Assembly (NCBI GenBank): GCA_964521195.1
Contig: CAZFRE010000003.1
Span: forward strand, 170,712-234,711
Source of the DNA: CAWDNM01 sp964521195
GTDB lineage: Bacteria; Actinomycetota; Coriobacteriia; Anaerosomatales; JAAXUF01
Length of the DNA stretch: 64,000 nt
Direction: 5' to 3'
Within the stretch, counting starts at the first letter, position 1, and each line of letters starts with the position of its first letter. The translations under genes were made by a program, and so were the position numbers. Of this stretch, positions 37,595 through 46,456 are shown piece after piece. The notes below the pieces were generated by a model that saw nothing but the letters and a program-made list of their open reading frames with translations, was not told the origin of the DNA and did no database searches.

Positions 37595-38788
37595 ATGAAC
37601 GGACGTCATGCCTGGAAGCGTGTCGCGCTCGTCGTGTTCGCTGCGTTGCTCGCAGTGTCGGCGGTCGCGTGCGGCGGAACGGATTCGACAGGTGGCGGCG
37701 GTGAGTCAACCGCTGATGCGTACAAGGTCGGCGCGATCCTCTCGCTGACGGGCACCTACGCCGCGCTCGGCACCGCCGAGAAGAACGCACTCGAGCTCGA
37801 GGTCAAACGCATCAACGATGCCGGCGGCATCAACGGCAAGCAGATCGAGCTGCTGATCGAAGACGACGGCACCGACGAGGCCAAGGCGGTCGCGGCCGCG
37901 TCGAAGCTCATCGGTCAGGACGGCGTGATAGCGATCCTTGGCGCGACGGGCACGGGCCAGACCATGGCTTCGCGCACCGAGGTCGACCGCGCGGGCATTC
38001 CCCAGATCTCGATGGCAGGTGGTACTGCGGTCACGTCCAACTTCGACAAGCTCGTGTTCCAGACCCCGTGGTCGAACACGCTGGTCGTCCCCTTCGTGCT
38101 GCAGAAGGTCGCAGCTGACGGTCACAAGAAGATCGCGGTTCTCAGCGACAGCGGCGGCTACGGCAAGGACGGACTCGCGGTGATCCAGAGCGCCGCAGGT
38201 GGCGCCGGGCTGGAGATCGTGAGCGACCAGACCTTCAATCCCGGCGACACGGACTTCTCGGCGCAGCTCACCAAGATCAAGTCCTCGGGCGCCGACGCGG
38301 TCGTCCTTTGGACGGCCGGCAAGGAGGGCGCCTCGATCGTGAAGTCCGCCGGAGACCTCGGCGTCAAGCTGCCGATGTACGGCGGATCCGGCCAGGCCAA
38401 GACGGAGTTCGTCGAAGGTGCCGGTCCGGCGGGCGAGGGCTTCATCTTCGGGACCGGCAAGAGCCTCGTTCCCGCGAACTGGGGCGAGGGTACGCCGGAG
38501 TTCGAGGTCGTCAACGGCTTCGCCGAGCGCTACCAGGCGGCCTACGGCTCGTCGCCTGACATCTTCGCCGGACACGCATTCGACGCGATCAACATCCTCG
38601 CTGACGCTCTCACGCGTGCGGGTGGCGACGCGAGTTCCGAGGCGCTCACCGCGGCTATCGAGGGAACGAAGGACCTGGTCGGCTTCGGTGGCAGCTTCAC
38701 GTTCTCACCCACTGATCACAACGGCCTGTCCGCAGACGATCTGTCCCTGTACAAGGTGACTGCCGGCGCATGGGAGCCGATCCAGTGA
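37595..38788 (+). CDS. Branched-chain-type amino-acid ABC transporter substrate-binding lipoprotein 2
   Basis: 397 residues. Lipobox SAVAC at about residue 26, then the same type I binding fold: YKVGAILSLTGTYAALGT, INDAGGINGKQIE and FNPGDTDFSAQLTKIKSSGA. Clearly a paralogue of the preceding gene, from a tandem duplication, with changes around the ligand cleft (for example DGHKKIAVLSDSGGYGKD against a shorter version). The two may bring different ligands to one permease. GAGGAGAG precedes the ATG at 37595. Confidence 0.92.
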   Translation: MNGRHAWKRVALVVFAALLAVSAVACGGTDSTGGGGESTADAYKVGAILSLTGTYAALGTAEKNALELEVKRINDAGGINGKQIELLIEDDGTDEAKAVAAASKLIGQDGVIAILGATGTGQTMASRTEVDRAGIPQISMAGGTAVTSNFDKLVFQTPWSNTLVVPFVLQKVAADGHKKIAVLSDSGGYGKDGLAVIQSAAGGAGLEIVSDQTFNPGDTDFSAQLTKIKSSGADAVVLWTAGKEGASIVKSAGDLGVKLPMYGGSGQAKTEFVEGAGPAGEGFIFGTGKSLVPANWGEGTPEFEVVNGFAERYQAAYGSSPDIFAGHAFDAINILADALTRAGGDASSEALTAAIEGTKDLVGFGGSFTFSPTDHNGLSADDLSLYKVTAGAWEPIQ

Positions 38789-38817
38789 CCGTCACCTCCC
38801 GAGAAGGGCGCTGACGC

Positions 38818-39696
38818 GTGGCGGGATCGGCGCTTCTACAGTTCATCATCGCCGGGCTCAAGAGCGGTGCGATCTACGCGCTCATCGCGCTCGGCTTCAC
38901 GATCGTGTTCGCGGCAACCGGCGCCATCAACTTCGCGCAGGGAGAGTTCTTCATGCTCGGCGGGTTGATCGGGGTGTGGCTCACACACCTTGGTCTGCCC
39001 TTGCCGGCGGCGGTCGCGGGGAGCGTGGCGCTGACGGCCCTGATCGGCGCGGGGTTCGAGTTGCTGGCCATCAAACCGATCTCGGACGGTGACCCGTTGC
39101 GCATCATCATGGTCACCATCGGGGGCTCAGTGCTGCTGCGGCAGGCTGCCCTGCACGTGTTCGGTCCCGACGAGATGCCGCTGCCCGACTTCACGGCCGG
39201 GCCGTCGATCATGATAGGCGGAGCGGCCATCGAGCGGCAGACACTGTGGATCTGGCTGATCACTGGTTTGGCTGTCGGTGCGCTGTTCGTCCTGTATCGC
39301 AAGACGATGTTCGGTCGCGCGATGCGTGCGACTTCGCTCCGACGCGATGCGGCACGCCTGGTCGGCGTCGACACCGGGCGCATGGTCACGGTGTCGTTCG
39401 CGCTCGCAGCCGGTCTGGGGGCGCTGGCCGGCCTCGCGGTGGCACCGCTCACGCAGACCGCCTTCAACGTCGGCGCAGGTATCGGCGTCAAGGGATTCGC
39501 CGCAGCGATCCTCGGCGGGCTGGGCAATCCGGTTGCCGCTGTGGGTGGAGGCCTCGTGCTCGGACTGCTCGAGAGCCTCACTGCGGGCTACATCGATCCC
39601 CTGTACAAGGACGCGGTGGCGTTGGTCGTGCTTCTCGGCGTGCTGTTCGTCCGTCCGCAGGGGCTCTTCGGGGGGTCGGGGAGGGAGAAGGTCTGA
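38818..39696 (+). CDS. livH: LivH-type ABC transporter permease
   Basis: 292 residues, about eight hydrophobic helices. LivH features: LKSGAIYALIALGFTIVFAA near the N terminus, AINFAQGEFFMLGG and the conserved GLGALAGLAVAPL. The GTG at 38818 lies 29 bases after the binding-protein gene. Overlaps livM by one base (TGATG). Confidence 0.92.
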   Translation: MAGSALLQFIIAGLKSGAIYALIALGFTIVFAATGAINFAQGEFFMLGGLIGVWLTHLGLPLPAAVAGSVALTALIGAGFELLAIKPISDGDPLRIIMVTIGGSVLLRQAALHVFGPDEMPLPDFTAGPSIMIGGAAIERQTLWIWLITGLAVGALFVLYRKTMFGRAMRATSLRRDAARLVGVDTGRMVTVSFALAAGLGALAGLAVAPLTQTAFNVGAGIGVKGFAAAILGGLGNPVAAVGGGLVLGLLESLTAGYIDPLYKDAVALVVLLGVLFVRPQGLFGGSGREKV

Positions 39697-40679
39697 TGCT
39701 GAACTCCAAGCCGGTCCGCATAGCCGTACCCCTCGTCGCGGCGGTCCTCGTGGCGGTAGCGCCGTTCGTCGTCACCGACCGCTTCCTGCTCAAGGTGTTC
39801 ACGTACGCGGGCCTGAACGTGATCGTCGTGACCGGCCTCGCCTTGCTGTTCGGGTATGCGGGTCAGGTTTCGCTGGGACACGCGGCGTTCGTGGGGTTGG
39901 GCGCGTACACGTGTGCGATCCTCACCACGCAGTACGACGTCGCCTGGCCGCTCGCGTTCGTGGCTGCGGGTGCCGTGGCCGCTGTCGGCGGCCTGGTGCT
40001 TGCGTTGCCGAGCCTGCGGCTCAAGGGCCACTACCTCGCGATGGCGACACTCGGGTTCGGCGAACTCATGATGCTCGCGTTCGTGGAGGCGGTACCGCTC
40101 ACGCACGGGATCGACGGCTACACCGGTATCCCGCTGCCAAGACTCGGTGAGATGACGCTTCGGAGCCCTGCGCAGCTGTATTGGCTGGTGTGGGGAGTCG
40201 CGGGGGTCGCGCTGCTGCTTTCGGCGAACCTGGTTTCGCTGCGGCCGGGACGCGCCATGCGCGCGATGCACGGCAGTGAACTCGGGGCGGCGGCGTGCGG
40301 CATCGACCTGGTCGGCCTGAAGGTGCGGACGTTCGTGATCTCGGCAGCGCTCGCCGGTCTGTCCGGCGCGCTGTATGCCTCGGTGATCGGGTTCATCTCG
40401 CCCAGCGTGTTCACCATCTCGGCCTCCGTGGCGTTCCTCGCGATGGCCGTCATCGGAGGCTCGAGCTCGCTTGCGGGTCCCGTCGCGGCCGCCATCGTGC
40501 TCACGCTCGTGCAGTACCTCGACGCGCTTATCCCGGGCATCTCTCGCAGCACGGCCCAGGTGGTGCAGGCGTACACGGCCGACGTGTACGGACTGGCGAT
40601 CGTGCTCATCGTGCTGTTCGCCCCCGGTGGCATCGGCGCACTCTTCAGGCGACGTGAGGGCGCGGGTGAGCGCGGATGA
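39696..40679 (+). CDS. livM: LivM-type ABC transporter permease
   Basis: 327 residues with nine or so membrane helices. LivM blocks: LALLFGYAGQVSLGHAAFVG near residue 50 and a core with RLKGHYLAMATLGFGELM. The C-terminal loop GSSSLAGPVAAA is the ATPase-contact (EAA-type) area. Pairs with LivH as a heterodimer. Overlaps livG by four bases. Confidence 0.92.
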   Translation: MLNSKPVRIAVPLVAAVLVAVAPFVVTDRFLLKVFTYAGLNVIVVTGLALLFGYAGQVSLGHAAFVGLGAYTCAILTTQYDVAWPLAFVAAGAVAAVGGLVLALPSLRLKGHYLAMATLGFGELMMLAFVEAVPLTHGIDGYTGIPLPRLGEMTLRSPAQLYWLVWGVAGVALLLSANLVSLRPGRAMRAMHGSELGAAACGIDLVGLKVRTFVISAALAGLSGALYASVIGFISPSVFTISASVAFLAMAVIGGSSSLAGPVAAAIVLTLVQYLDALIPGISRSTAQVVQAYTADVYGLAIVLIVLFAPGGIGALFRRREGAGERG

Positions 40680-41446
40680 GCCTGCTATCGGCGAAGGACG
40701 TCACGAAGCGCTTCGGTGGCCTCACGGCGGTCGACGGGGTGTCATTCGACGTCTTCGAAGGCACCATCAAGGCCCTCATCGGCCCGAACGGCGCAGGGAA
40801 GTCGACGCTCTTCAACGCCCTTACCGGCTTCGAGCGGCCCGACGAGGGGTCGGTGCTGTTCGACGGGCGCGAGATCGTTGGTGAGAAGCCGCGCGAAGTC
40901 GTGCGGGCGGGGCTTGCCCGTACGTTCCAGAACACCCAGCTGTTCGATCACATGAGCGCCCGCGAGAACGTCATGGTCGGGGCGCAGGCGCATCAGCGCC
41001 GAGGGTTCGCGGCGGCGGCCCTGAGGCTGCCGCTCGTCGTAGCCGAGGACCGGGACGCCTTTGCGGAGGCGGGGCGTCTACTCCGGCTCATCGGGATAGA
41101 CGAGTGGGCCGATGCCCCCGCGACCGACCTACCGTCGGGCATCCGACGCCTGCTCGAGATCGCACGGGCACTGGCGACGTCGCCGCGCATGCTCCTGCTC
41201 GACGAGCCCGCCGCCGGTTTGAACGCCACCGAGACCGCCGAGCTTGTCCGGACGCTGTACCGCGTCAGGGACGCGGGCATCACCGTCCTGATCGTGGAGC
41301 ACGACATGGGACTTGTGATGGAAGTCTCCGATGAGATCGTGGTCATCGACCGCGGGCGCAAGATCGCGGAAGGCCCGCCTCGGATGATCCAGAAGGACCC
41401 GGTGGTCATCGCGGCCTACCTTGGCGAGGAGGTCGACGATGTCTAG
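40676..41446 (+). CDS. livG: LivG-type ABC transporter ATPase
   Basis: 256 residues. Walker A GPNGAGKST near residue 37, Q-loop LARTFQNTQLF, and Walker B MLLLDEPAAGLN. The ABC signature reads LPSGIRRLLEIARAL rather than LSGGQQ-type, a known LivG variant. Powers uptake with LivF. Overlaps livF by 8 bases. Confidence 0.92.
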   Translation: MSLLSAKDVTKRFGGLTAVDGVSFDVFEGTIKALIGPNGAGKSTLFNALTGFERPDEGSVLFDGREIVGEKPREVVRAGLARTFQNTQLFDHMSARENVMVGAQAHQRRGFAAAALRLPLVVAEDRDAFAEAGRLLRLIGIDEWADAPATDLPSGIRRLLEIARALATSPRMLLLDEPAAGLNATETAELVRTLYRVRDAGITVLIVEHDMGLVMEVSDEIVVIDRGRKIAEGPPRMIQKDPVVIAAYLGEEVDDV

Positions 41447-42188
41447 CACAGAGCTGCTCAGGGTCGAGGCCCTGCATGCCGGGTACGGTCGAACCGAGGT
41501 GCTGCACGGTGTCGACCTCACGGTTGGCGAGGGGGAACTGGTCGCCCTCATCGGTGCGAACGGCGCCGGCAAGTCCACCCTGCTCAAGACCATCGTCGGC
41601 ATGCTGACACCCAAATCCGGCCGCATCGCTCTCGGCGACCGTGAGATCTCCGGCGTGCGGCCCGAGCGACTCGTACGGGAGGGTGTCGCGCTGGTGCCCG
41701 AGGGCCGCCTCCTGTTCGGCCCCATGACGGTCGCCGAGAACCTCGAGCTGGGGACGTACGCGCTCTCCGGGCGGCAGCGCGCTTCGGCAGGGCGCGAGCT
41801 CCTTACGCGCGTTCACGAACTGTTCCCGGTACTCGCGGAGCGCGCCGGCCAGGCCGCCGAGACACTCTCAGGCGGCGAGCAGCAGATGCTTGCGGTCGGA
41901 CGCGCTCTCATGAGCCGTCCGCGGCTGCTGCTGCTCGACGAGCCGTCGCTCGGCCTCGCACCGAAGGTCATCGCGGAGATCTTCTCGGCGTTGGAGGTGC
42001 TCAGGGCCGACGGCGTGACCATCCTGCTCGTGGAGCAGGACGCGCGCCTTGCGCTCAAGCACGCAGATCGCGGCTCCGTCATGCGCACGGGACGCGTGGT
42101 GCTGGAAGGGACGTCGGCGGACCTGCTCGCCGATGAATCGGTGCGCACGATCTATCTCGGGTCGTGGCAGACGGAGGGGAGCGGGTAG
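41439..42188 (+). CDS. livF: LivF-type ABC transporter ATPase
   Basis: 249 residues. Walker A GANGAGKST near residue 37, signature LSGGEQQMLAVGRALM, Walker B LLLLDEPSLGL. The ATG at 41439 follows GAGGAGG and lies within the livG end. Second ATPase of the transporter. The paaK gene starts right after its stop with no gap. Confidence 0.92.
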   Translation: MSSTELLRVEALHAGYGRTEVLHGVDLTVGEGELVALIGANGAGKSTLLKTIVGMLTPKSGRIALGDREISGVRPERLVREGVALVPEGRLLFGPMTVAENLELGTYALSGRQRASAGRELLTRVHELFPVLAERAGQAAETLSGGEQQMLAVGRALMSRPRLLLLDEPSLGLAPKVIAEIFSALEVLRADGVTILLVEQDARLALKHADRGSVMRTGRVVLEGTSADLLADESVRTIYLGSWQTEGSG

Positions 42189-43490
42189 ATGATCTGGAAT
42201 CCCGAGTACGAGTGCATGGAGCGCACCGAGCTGCATGCCTTGCAGCTTCGCAGGCTCCAGATGACCGTGGCGTGGGTCTATGACCGAGTGCCGTACTACC
42301 GTGCGCAGCTCGACGAACGCGGCATCAAGCCGAAGGATATCCGCACCTTGGATGACGTGCGCAGGCTTCCGCTCACCGACAAGACGGCGCTTCGTGACAC
42401 GTATCCCTTCGGGATGTTCGCTGTGCCACTCGATGAGGTCGTGCGACTGCACTCTTCGTCAGGCACGACGGGTAAGCCCGTCGTCGTCGGCTACACGCGG
42501 GGTGATATCAACACGTGGACCGAGATGACCGCACGTGTCGGCGCTGCGGCCGGGGTGCACAGAGGCGATCTCGTTGACATGTCCTTCCTGTACGGCATGT
42601 TCACGGGAGGGTGGGGGATGCACTACGGCCTCGAGCGCATCGGGGCGACGATGATTCCCGCAGGCAGCGGCAACACCGAGCGCCACATCATGATGATGCA
42701 GGACTTCGGCACGACGGTCCTCGTCTCCACACCGTCCTATGCGCTCTACCTCGCCGAGGTGGGGGAGCAGATGGGGGTGGACTTCACCACACTGCCGTTG
42801 CGTCTCGGCCTGTTCGGCGGCGAGCCGTGTTCCTCGGCGGCGAAGAAGGAGATCGAAGCGAGGCTGGGTATCCGGGCCACCGACAACTACGGGTTGTCCG
42901 AGGTCATGGGGCCTGGCGTGAGCGGCGAGTGCGAATGCGGGTGCGGGTTGCACATCGCCGAGGACCACGTGCTGTGGGAGTTGCTCGATCCGCAGTCCGG
43001 CGAACCCGTAGCGCCAGGGGAACCCGGGGAGCTGGTCTTCACGTCGCTCACGAAGGAGGCGTTTCCCGTGCTGCGGTATCGCACGCACGACCTCACGCGC
43101 GTCACGACGGAGCGCTGCGAGTGCGGGCGCACGCTGGCTCGCATGGATCGCGTGCGTGAGCGCACCGACGACATGCTCATCGTTCGCGGCGTGAACGTGT
43201 TCCCGAGCCAGATCGAGGACGTGCTCTTCAGGATAGAGGGCGTGCGACCGCACTACCTCATCGTCGTAGACAGGCAGAAGGGTCTCGACGATCTTGAAGT
43301 GCGCCTTGAAGTCGCCGACGAGGTGTTTTCGGATATCATGGCCGATATGGTCGCGTTCCAGCGCAACGTGGCCGACCGGCTGCAGTCGGTGCTTGGCCTG
43401 CGCGCCAAGATCACACTGGTCGAGCCGGGTTCGATCGAGCGGAGTGCGGGCAAGACGAAGCACGTGCTCGATCTGAGAGAGAACAGCTGA
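42189..43490 (+). CDS. paaK: Phenylacetate-CoA ligase (copy 2)
   Basis: 433 residues. Starts MIWNPEYECMERTEL and has HSSSGTTGKPVVVGYTRGDI near 90, NYGLSEVMGPGVSGECECG near 237 and a C-terminal region with NVFPSQIEDVL. Immediately follows livF with no intergenic base, so it is part of the ior-liv operon. It may activate imported aryl acids or use aryl-acetyl-CoA made by IorAB in the reverse direction; direction cannot be told. It differs from copy 1 in the metal-like cluster CECGCGLH. Confidence 0.92.
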   Translation: MIWNPEYECMERTELHALQLRRLQMTVAWVYDRVPYYRAQLDERGIKPKDIRTLDDVRRLPLTDKTALRDTYPFGMFAVPLDEVVRLHSSSGTTGKPVVVGYTRGDINTWTEMTARVGAAAGVHRGDLVDMSFLYGMFTGGWGMHYGLERIGATMIPAGSGNTERHIMMMQDFGTTVLVSTPSYALYLAEVGEQMGVDFTTLPLRLGLFGGEPCSSAAKKEIEARLGIRATDNYGLSEVMGPGVSGECECGCGLHIAEDHVLWELLDPQSGEPVAPGEPGELVFTSLTKEAFPVLRYRTHDLTRVTTERCECGRTLARMDRVRERTDDMLIVRGVNVFPSQIEDVLFRIEGVRPHYLIVVDRQKGLDDLEVRLEVADEVFSDIMADMVAFQRNVADRLQSVLGLRAKITLVEPGSIERSAGKTKHVLDLRENS

Positions 43491-43536
43491 GCCGGAGCGA
43501 GTAGGGACCGGCTCGATACGGAAGGTTGGTCGCTAC

Positions 43537-44082
43537 GTGCCTCTATGGGGTGCAATCGCGCTCGGAACGGGCGTCGTGCTTCTGCTCGCCGCACTCGGCG
43601 TCATGGGATTCCTCGGCTGGCGCGCTATGGAGCGCCGCTATCTCGTGCGTCTGATCAGCCGGCGAGAGGCCGTGTACGCGGTCCGGCAGGCGCTCGAGGA
43701 CGCTGTGGTGCGGCTTGCCAGCGGCACCGACGAGCAGCTGGCCCTCTTCGCCGACGAGCCGGACTCGCCCGAACGCAAGATGCTGCACGAGGTTCGCATC
43801 CGCGCGCAGATCCTGCGCGACGAGCTCGACACGATGTCGCTGCCAAAGCGGCTCGTGCCGGCAGCGGAGGCGCTTGGGGACGCGGCGTACGTGGTTGCCA
43901 AGGAAGCTGGAAAGATCAAGGATAGAGATACTGGCGCATCCGTGCTCGCTGAGCTGGGCACCATCGATCTCGGCACCGTCGCCGAGGTCTTCGAACGCGC
44001 CGCTGCAGCGGTGAGTCTGACGTGCCAGGTCTGCGAAGTCGAAGAGGACGCAGCGGTCTACGGTGGAGGGCTGTACCTGTGA
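43537..44082 (+). CDS. Single-pass membrane protein, function unknown
   Basis: 181 residues. One N-terminal helix (residues 4-27) then a charged helical cytoplasmic part with LISRREAVYAVRQALEDAV and a conserved-looking MSLPKRLVPAAEALGDAAYV. A CxxC (TCQVCE) sits near residue 164. I do not recognise a family. The GTG start follows a GGAAGG site. Overlaps the SH3 gene by four bases, and both are membrane-anchored, so they may work together. Confidence 0.7.
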   Translation: MPLWGAIALGTGVVLLLAALGVMGFLGWRAMERRYLVRLISRREAVYAVRQALEDAVVRLASGTDEQLALFADEPDSPERKMLHEVRIRAQILRDELDTMSLPKRLVPAAEALGDAAYVVAKEAGKIKDRDTGASVLAELGTIDLGTVAEVFERAAAAVSLTCQVCEVEEDAAVYGGGLYL

Positions 44083-44447
44083 GTGTCGCAAGACTCGTAC
44101 GAGCGGGGCTGGGCATCGCCGTGATCGGCGTACTCGGATTCGTCGTCATGGGCTGGTGGAACGAGTACAAGACCGCTCCCAGGCCCGTGCCCACCGCTTC
44201 CTCGGAGACGTCGGCATCGACCGTGCCGTCATCGACCGTTTCGGGCCCCGCCGTGGTCAAGATGACCGGCGTGAACTTCCGCACGAAGCCCTCATCCAGC
44301 GCCAAGCTGATCCGCGGCATGAAGGAAGGGGAGGAGGTCACCGTCCTTCTCAAGGAGGGTGACTGGTACAAGGTCACGGATTCCAAGGGCAAGACCGGCT
44401 GGGTGACCGCGACCGGCGGCTATGTCGTCCTGACCGAGGAGCAGTAG
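44079..44447 (+). CDS. Membrane-anchored bacterial SH3-domain protein
   Basis: 122 residues. A membrane helix at about residues 8-27, a Thr/Ser/Pro linker, then one SH3b (SH3_3) domain: VNFRTKPSSSAKLIRGMKEG, a GDWYKV motif and GKTGWVTATGGYV. Such domains bind cell-wall peptides. The GTG at 44079 follows GGAGGG with 8 bases and overlaps the previous stop. Confidence 0.8.
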   Translation: MSVARLVRAGLGIAVIGVLGFVVMGWWNEYKTAPRPVPTASSETSASTVPSSTVSGPAVVKMTGVNFRTKPSSSAKLIRGMKEGEEVTVLLKEGDWYKVTDSKGKTGWVTATGGYVVLTEEQ

Positions 44448-44455
44448 GCCCGCTG

Positions 44456-44785
44456 ATGGTGCGCATGATCGGTAACGCCGACGAGTTCTGGCGGGTCCGC
44501 ATCACCCGGGTGGACACCACAGACGGGTTCGAGTTCGAGTGGCACGACGATATCCTCTACCGTGCGCCACGAGTCGATCCCGGCGAAGAGGTCGAGTACT
44601 TCCATGTCGAGGCCGTCAGGCTCGACGACCCCGACTCCGTCGTGCGCGTGGCGACGTTCGACAACGCCGACGACGCCCGGGCGCTGTTGGTCGAACTGGT
44701 TGAGGCGCTCGAAGAGTCGACCAAGTCGCAGTTCGAAGAGGCCTACCTCGATGGCGCGGAGATCGGCGACACGGGGGTCGAGTAG
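44456..44785 (+). CDS. Small acidic protein, function unknown
   Basis: 109 residues, acidic, with no membrane segment or cysteine. Alternating strands (FWRVRITRVDTTDGFEFEW, VVRVATFDN) then a helix with ALLVELVEALEESTKSQFEE. I recognise no family. Last gene of the plus-strand run that converges on the permease gene. Its ribosome site is weak (GAGGAG at 13 or more bases), so the start is uncertain. Confidence 0.6.
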   Translation: MVRMIGNADEFWRVRITRVDTTDGFEFEWHDDILYRAPRVDPGEEVEYFHVEAVRLDDPDSVVRVATFDNADDARALLVELVEALEESTKSQFEEAYLDGAEIGDTGVE

Positions 44786-45066
44786 CCGCCCTCCCGTGTC
44801 GTCCGGGTGTCATCCAGCGGCTTCACCACACAGTGCCACAGCCAGACAGGGCGGCGCACGTAATTCCCGAACATTACATAAGATGTATTATCAGTCATAA
44901 CGGTGTGCAGCACGCGCCGCCGAGAACCGCTCTGAGCTGGGGTATCGCCGTCCCATTCACGCCGAGCTGCCCGTCGACGAAGCGGCCCCGGACCGCGTTG
45001 TCGCAGCCCGGGGCCGTCAGAGTCGTAGTGCCGTAGCGTGCACGGCACGTGGTGCGTTGTGCGGTA
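44786..45066. terminator. Convergent intergenic region with two hairpins
   Basis: 281 bases between converging operons with no convincing gene. Two GC-rich stem-loops fit bidirectional terminators: 44983-45016 (9-bp stem CGGCCCCGG/CCGGGGCCG, 16-base loop) and 45028-45048 (7-bp GTGCCGT/ACGGCAC, 7-base loop). No T tract follows either. An unusual AT-rich island at about 44862-44903 contains the small palindrome TACAT-AAG-ATGTA at 44875-44887. Confidence 0.6.
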
Positions 45067-46395
45067 CTACTCGGCCTTTGCGGCTTCGGCCTGCGCCTCG
45101 GCGTTGAAGTTCGGTGCGTCGATCGCCAGACCCTCGCTCTCCTTGGGCAGCACGAGGTTCAGGATGATGCCGATGAACGCGGCCAGCGCCATACCCGGAA
45201 TCGTGTACTTGCCCAGCGGGATGGCGAACCCGCCGGTCTCCATGCCGATGCCGATCGTGAGGACGACGCTCGCCAGGATCAGGTTCCGGCTGTGGCTGAA
45301 GTCCAGGCCGCTCTCGACGAGCAGGCGCAGGCCGCTCGACGCGATCAGGCCGAAGAGCAGCAGTGAGATGCCGCCCATGACTGCGGTCGGAATCGAGCTG
45401 ATGGCGGCGCCGAACTTGGGTACGAAGCCGCCGATGACGATTGCGAACGCGCCGGCGAACCAGAACAGCTGGGTCGCGTAGACCTTGGTGACGGCCATGA
45501 CACCGATGTTCTCGGCATACGTGGTCGACGGAGTGCCGCCCATGGCGCCGGAGATCGCGGTGGCGAGACCATCGCCGAAGAGCGACTCGGGCAGCATCGG
45601 GGTGAAGTCCTTGCCGGTGATCTCGTTGATGACGAGCAGGTGGCCGATGTGCTCGATGATCACGACGATCGCGACCGGGGCGATGATGAGGATGGCGTCA
45701 AGGTCGAACACCGGCGTCGTGATGTTCGGCAGGCCGATCCATTTTGCGCTCTTGATGCCGTCGAAGCTGACGAGTCCCAGCGGGATCGAGACGACGTACC
45801 CGACGATGATGCCGAGAAGGATCGGGATGGTCTTGATGAAGCCCTTGAAGAAGCTCGAGAACACGATGGCCGCGGTGAGCGTGATCGCGGCGACGCCGAC
45901 CAGCTTGAGGTCGACGCCCTGGGTGGGGTCGGCCATCGGATAGAGCGACATCTTGACCGCCACCGCCGAGAGGCCAAGGCCGATGACGATGACGATCGAG
46001 CCGACGAGTGCCGGCGGCAGCAGCTTCGAGAGCCAGTCCGTGCCGAACATCTTCACGACGCCGGCCACGACCATGTACACGATGCCCGCGGCCACGAGGC
46101 CACCGAGCGCCGCCGGGATGTTCTTGCCGCCAGGACCCCCACCGACCGCGATGAGCGGCGCGATGAAGGCGAAGCTGGAGCCCAGGTAGCTCGGGATCTT
46201 GTTGCGGACGCAGATGAGGTACAGGATCGTGCCGATTCCCGAGGTCATGAGGCCGACCCCGGGATCGAGACCCGTCAGTATCGGCACGAGCACCGTTGCG
46301 CCGAACATCGCCATGAGGTGCTGGAGCGAAAGCGGAATCGCCTTGGCCAGCGGCATGACCTCGTCGGTCTGGACCACAGTCTGGGTTGTTGCCAC
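45067..46395 (-). CDS. NCS2 nucleobase permease, UraA-like
   Basis: 442 residues, about 14 hydrophobic segments. The N-terminal LQHLMAMFGATVLVP and GLDPGVG, LGSSFAFI, and the substrate helix region with TTYAENIGVMAVTKVY are the signature of uracil/xanthine permeases. Proton symport of uracil is most likely. The upstream frame begins with GTG at 46401, but AGGAGG (46407-46402) abuts that codon; the second GTG at 46395 sits 6 bases after it and is the better start. Follows another permease gene in the same direction. Confidence 0.9.
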   Translation of the reverse strand: MATTQTVVQTDEVMPLAKAIPLSLQHLMAMFGATVLVPILTGLDPGVGLMTSGIGTILYLICVRNKIPSYLGSSFAFIAPLIAVGGGPGGKNIPAALGGLVAAGIVYMVVAGVVKMFGTDWLSKLLPPALVGSIVIVIGLGLSAVAVKMSLYPMADPTQGVDLKLVGVAAITLTAAIVFSSFFKGFIKTIPILLGIIVGYVVSIPLGLVSFDGIKSAKWIGLPNITTPVFDLDAILIIAPVAIVVIIEHIGHLLVINEITGKDFTPMLPESLFGDGLATAISGAMGGTPSTTYAENIGVMAVTKVYATQLFWFAGAFAIVIGGFVPKFGAAISSIPTAVMGGISLLLFGLIASSGLRLLVESGLDFSHSRNLILASVVLTIGIGMETGGFAIPLGKYTIPGMALAAFIGIILNLVLPKESEGLAIDAPNFNAEAQAEAAKAE

Positions 46396-46418
46396 TACCA
46401 CCCTCCTATTCTTGTGCG

Positions 46419-46446
46419 GAAGGACCCCGGTCGCCCGGGGTCCTTC
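46419..46446 (-). terminator. 12-bp hairpin between the two permease genes
   Basis: GAAGGACCCCGG/CCGGGGTCCTTC with a 4-base loop forms a perfect stem in the 61-base gap. There is no T run on either strand. On the minus strand it lies after the AzgA-like gene and before the UraA-like gene and may weaken read-through or stabilise mRNA ends. Confidence 0.55.
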
Positions 46447-46456
46447 GGTGTGGTTG

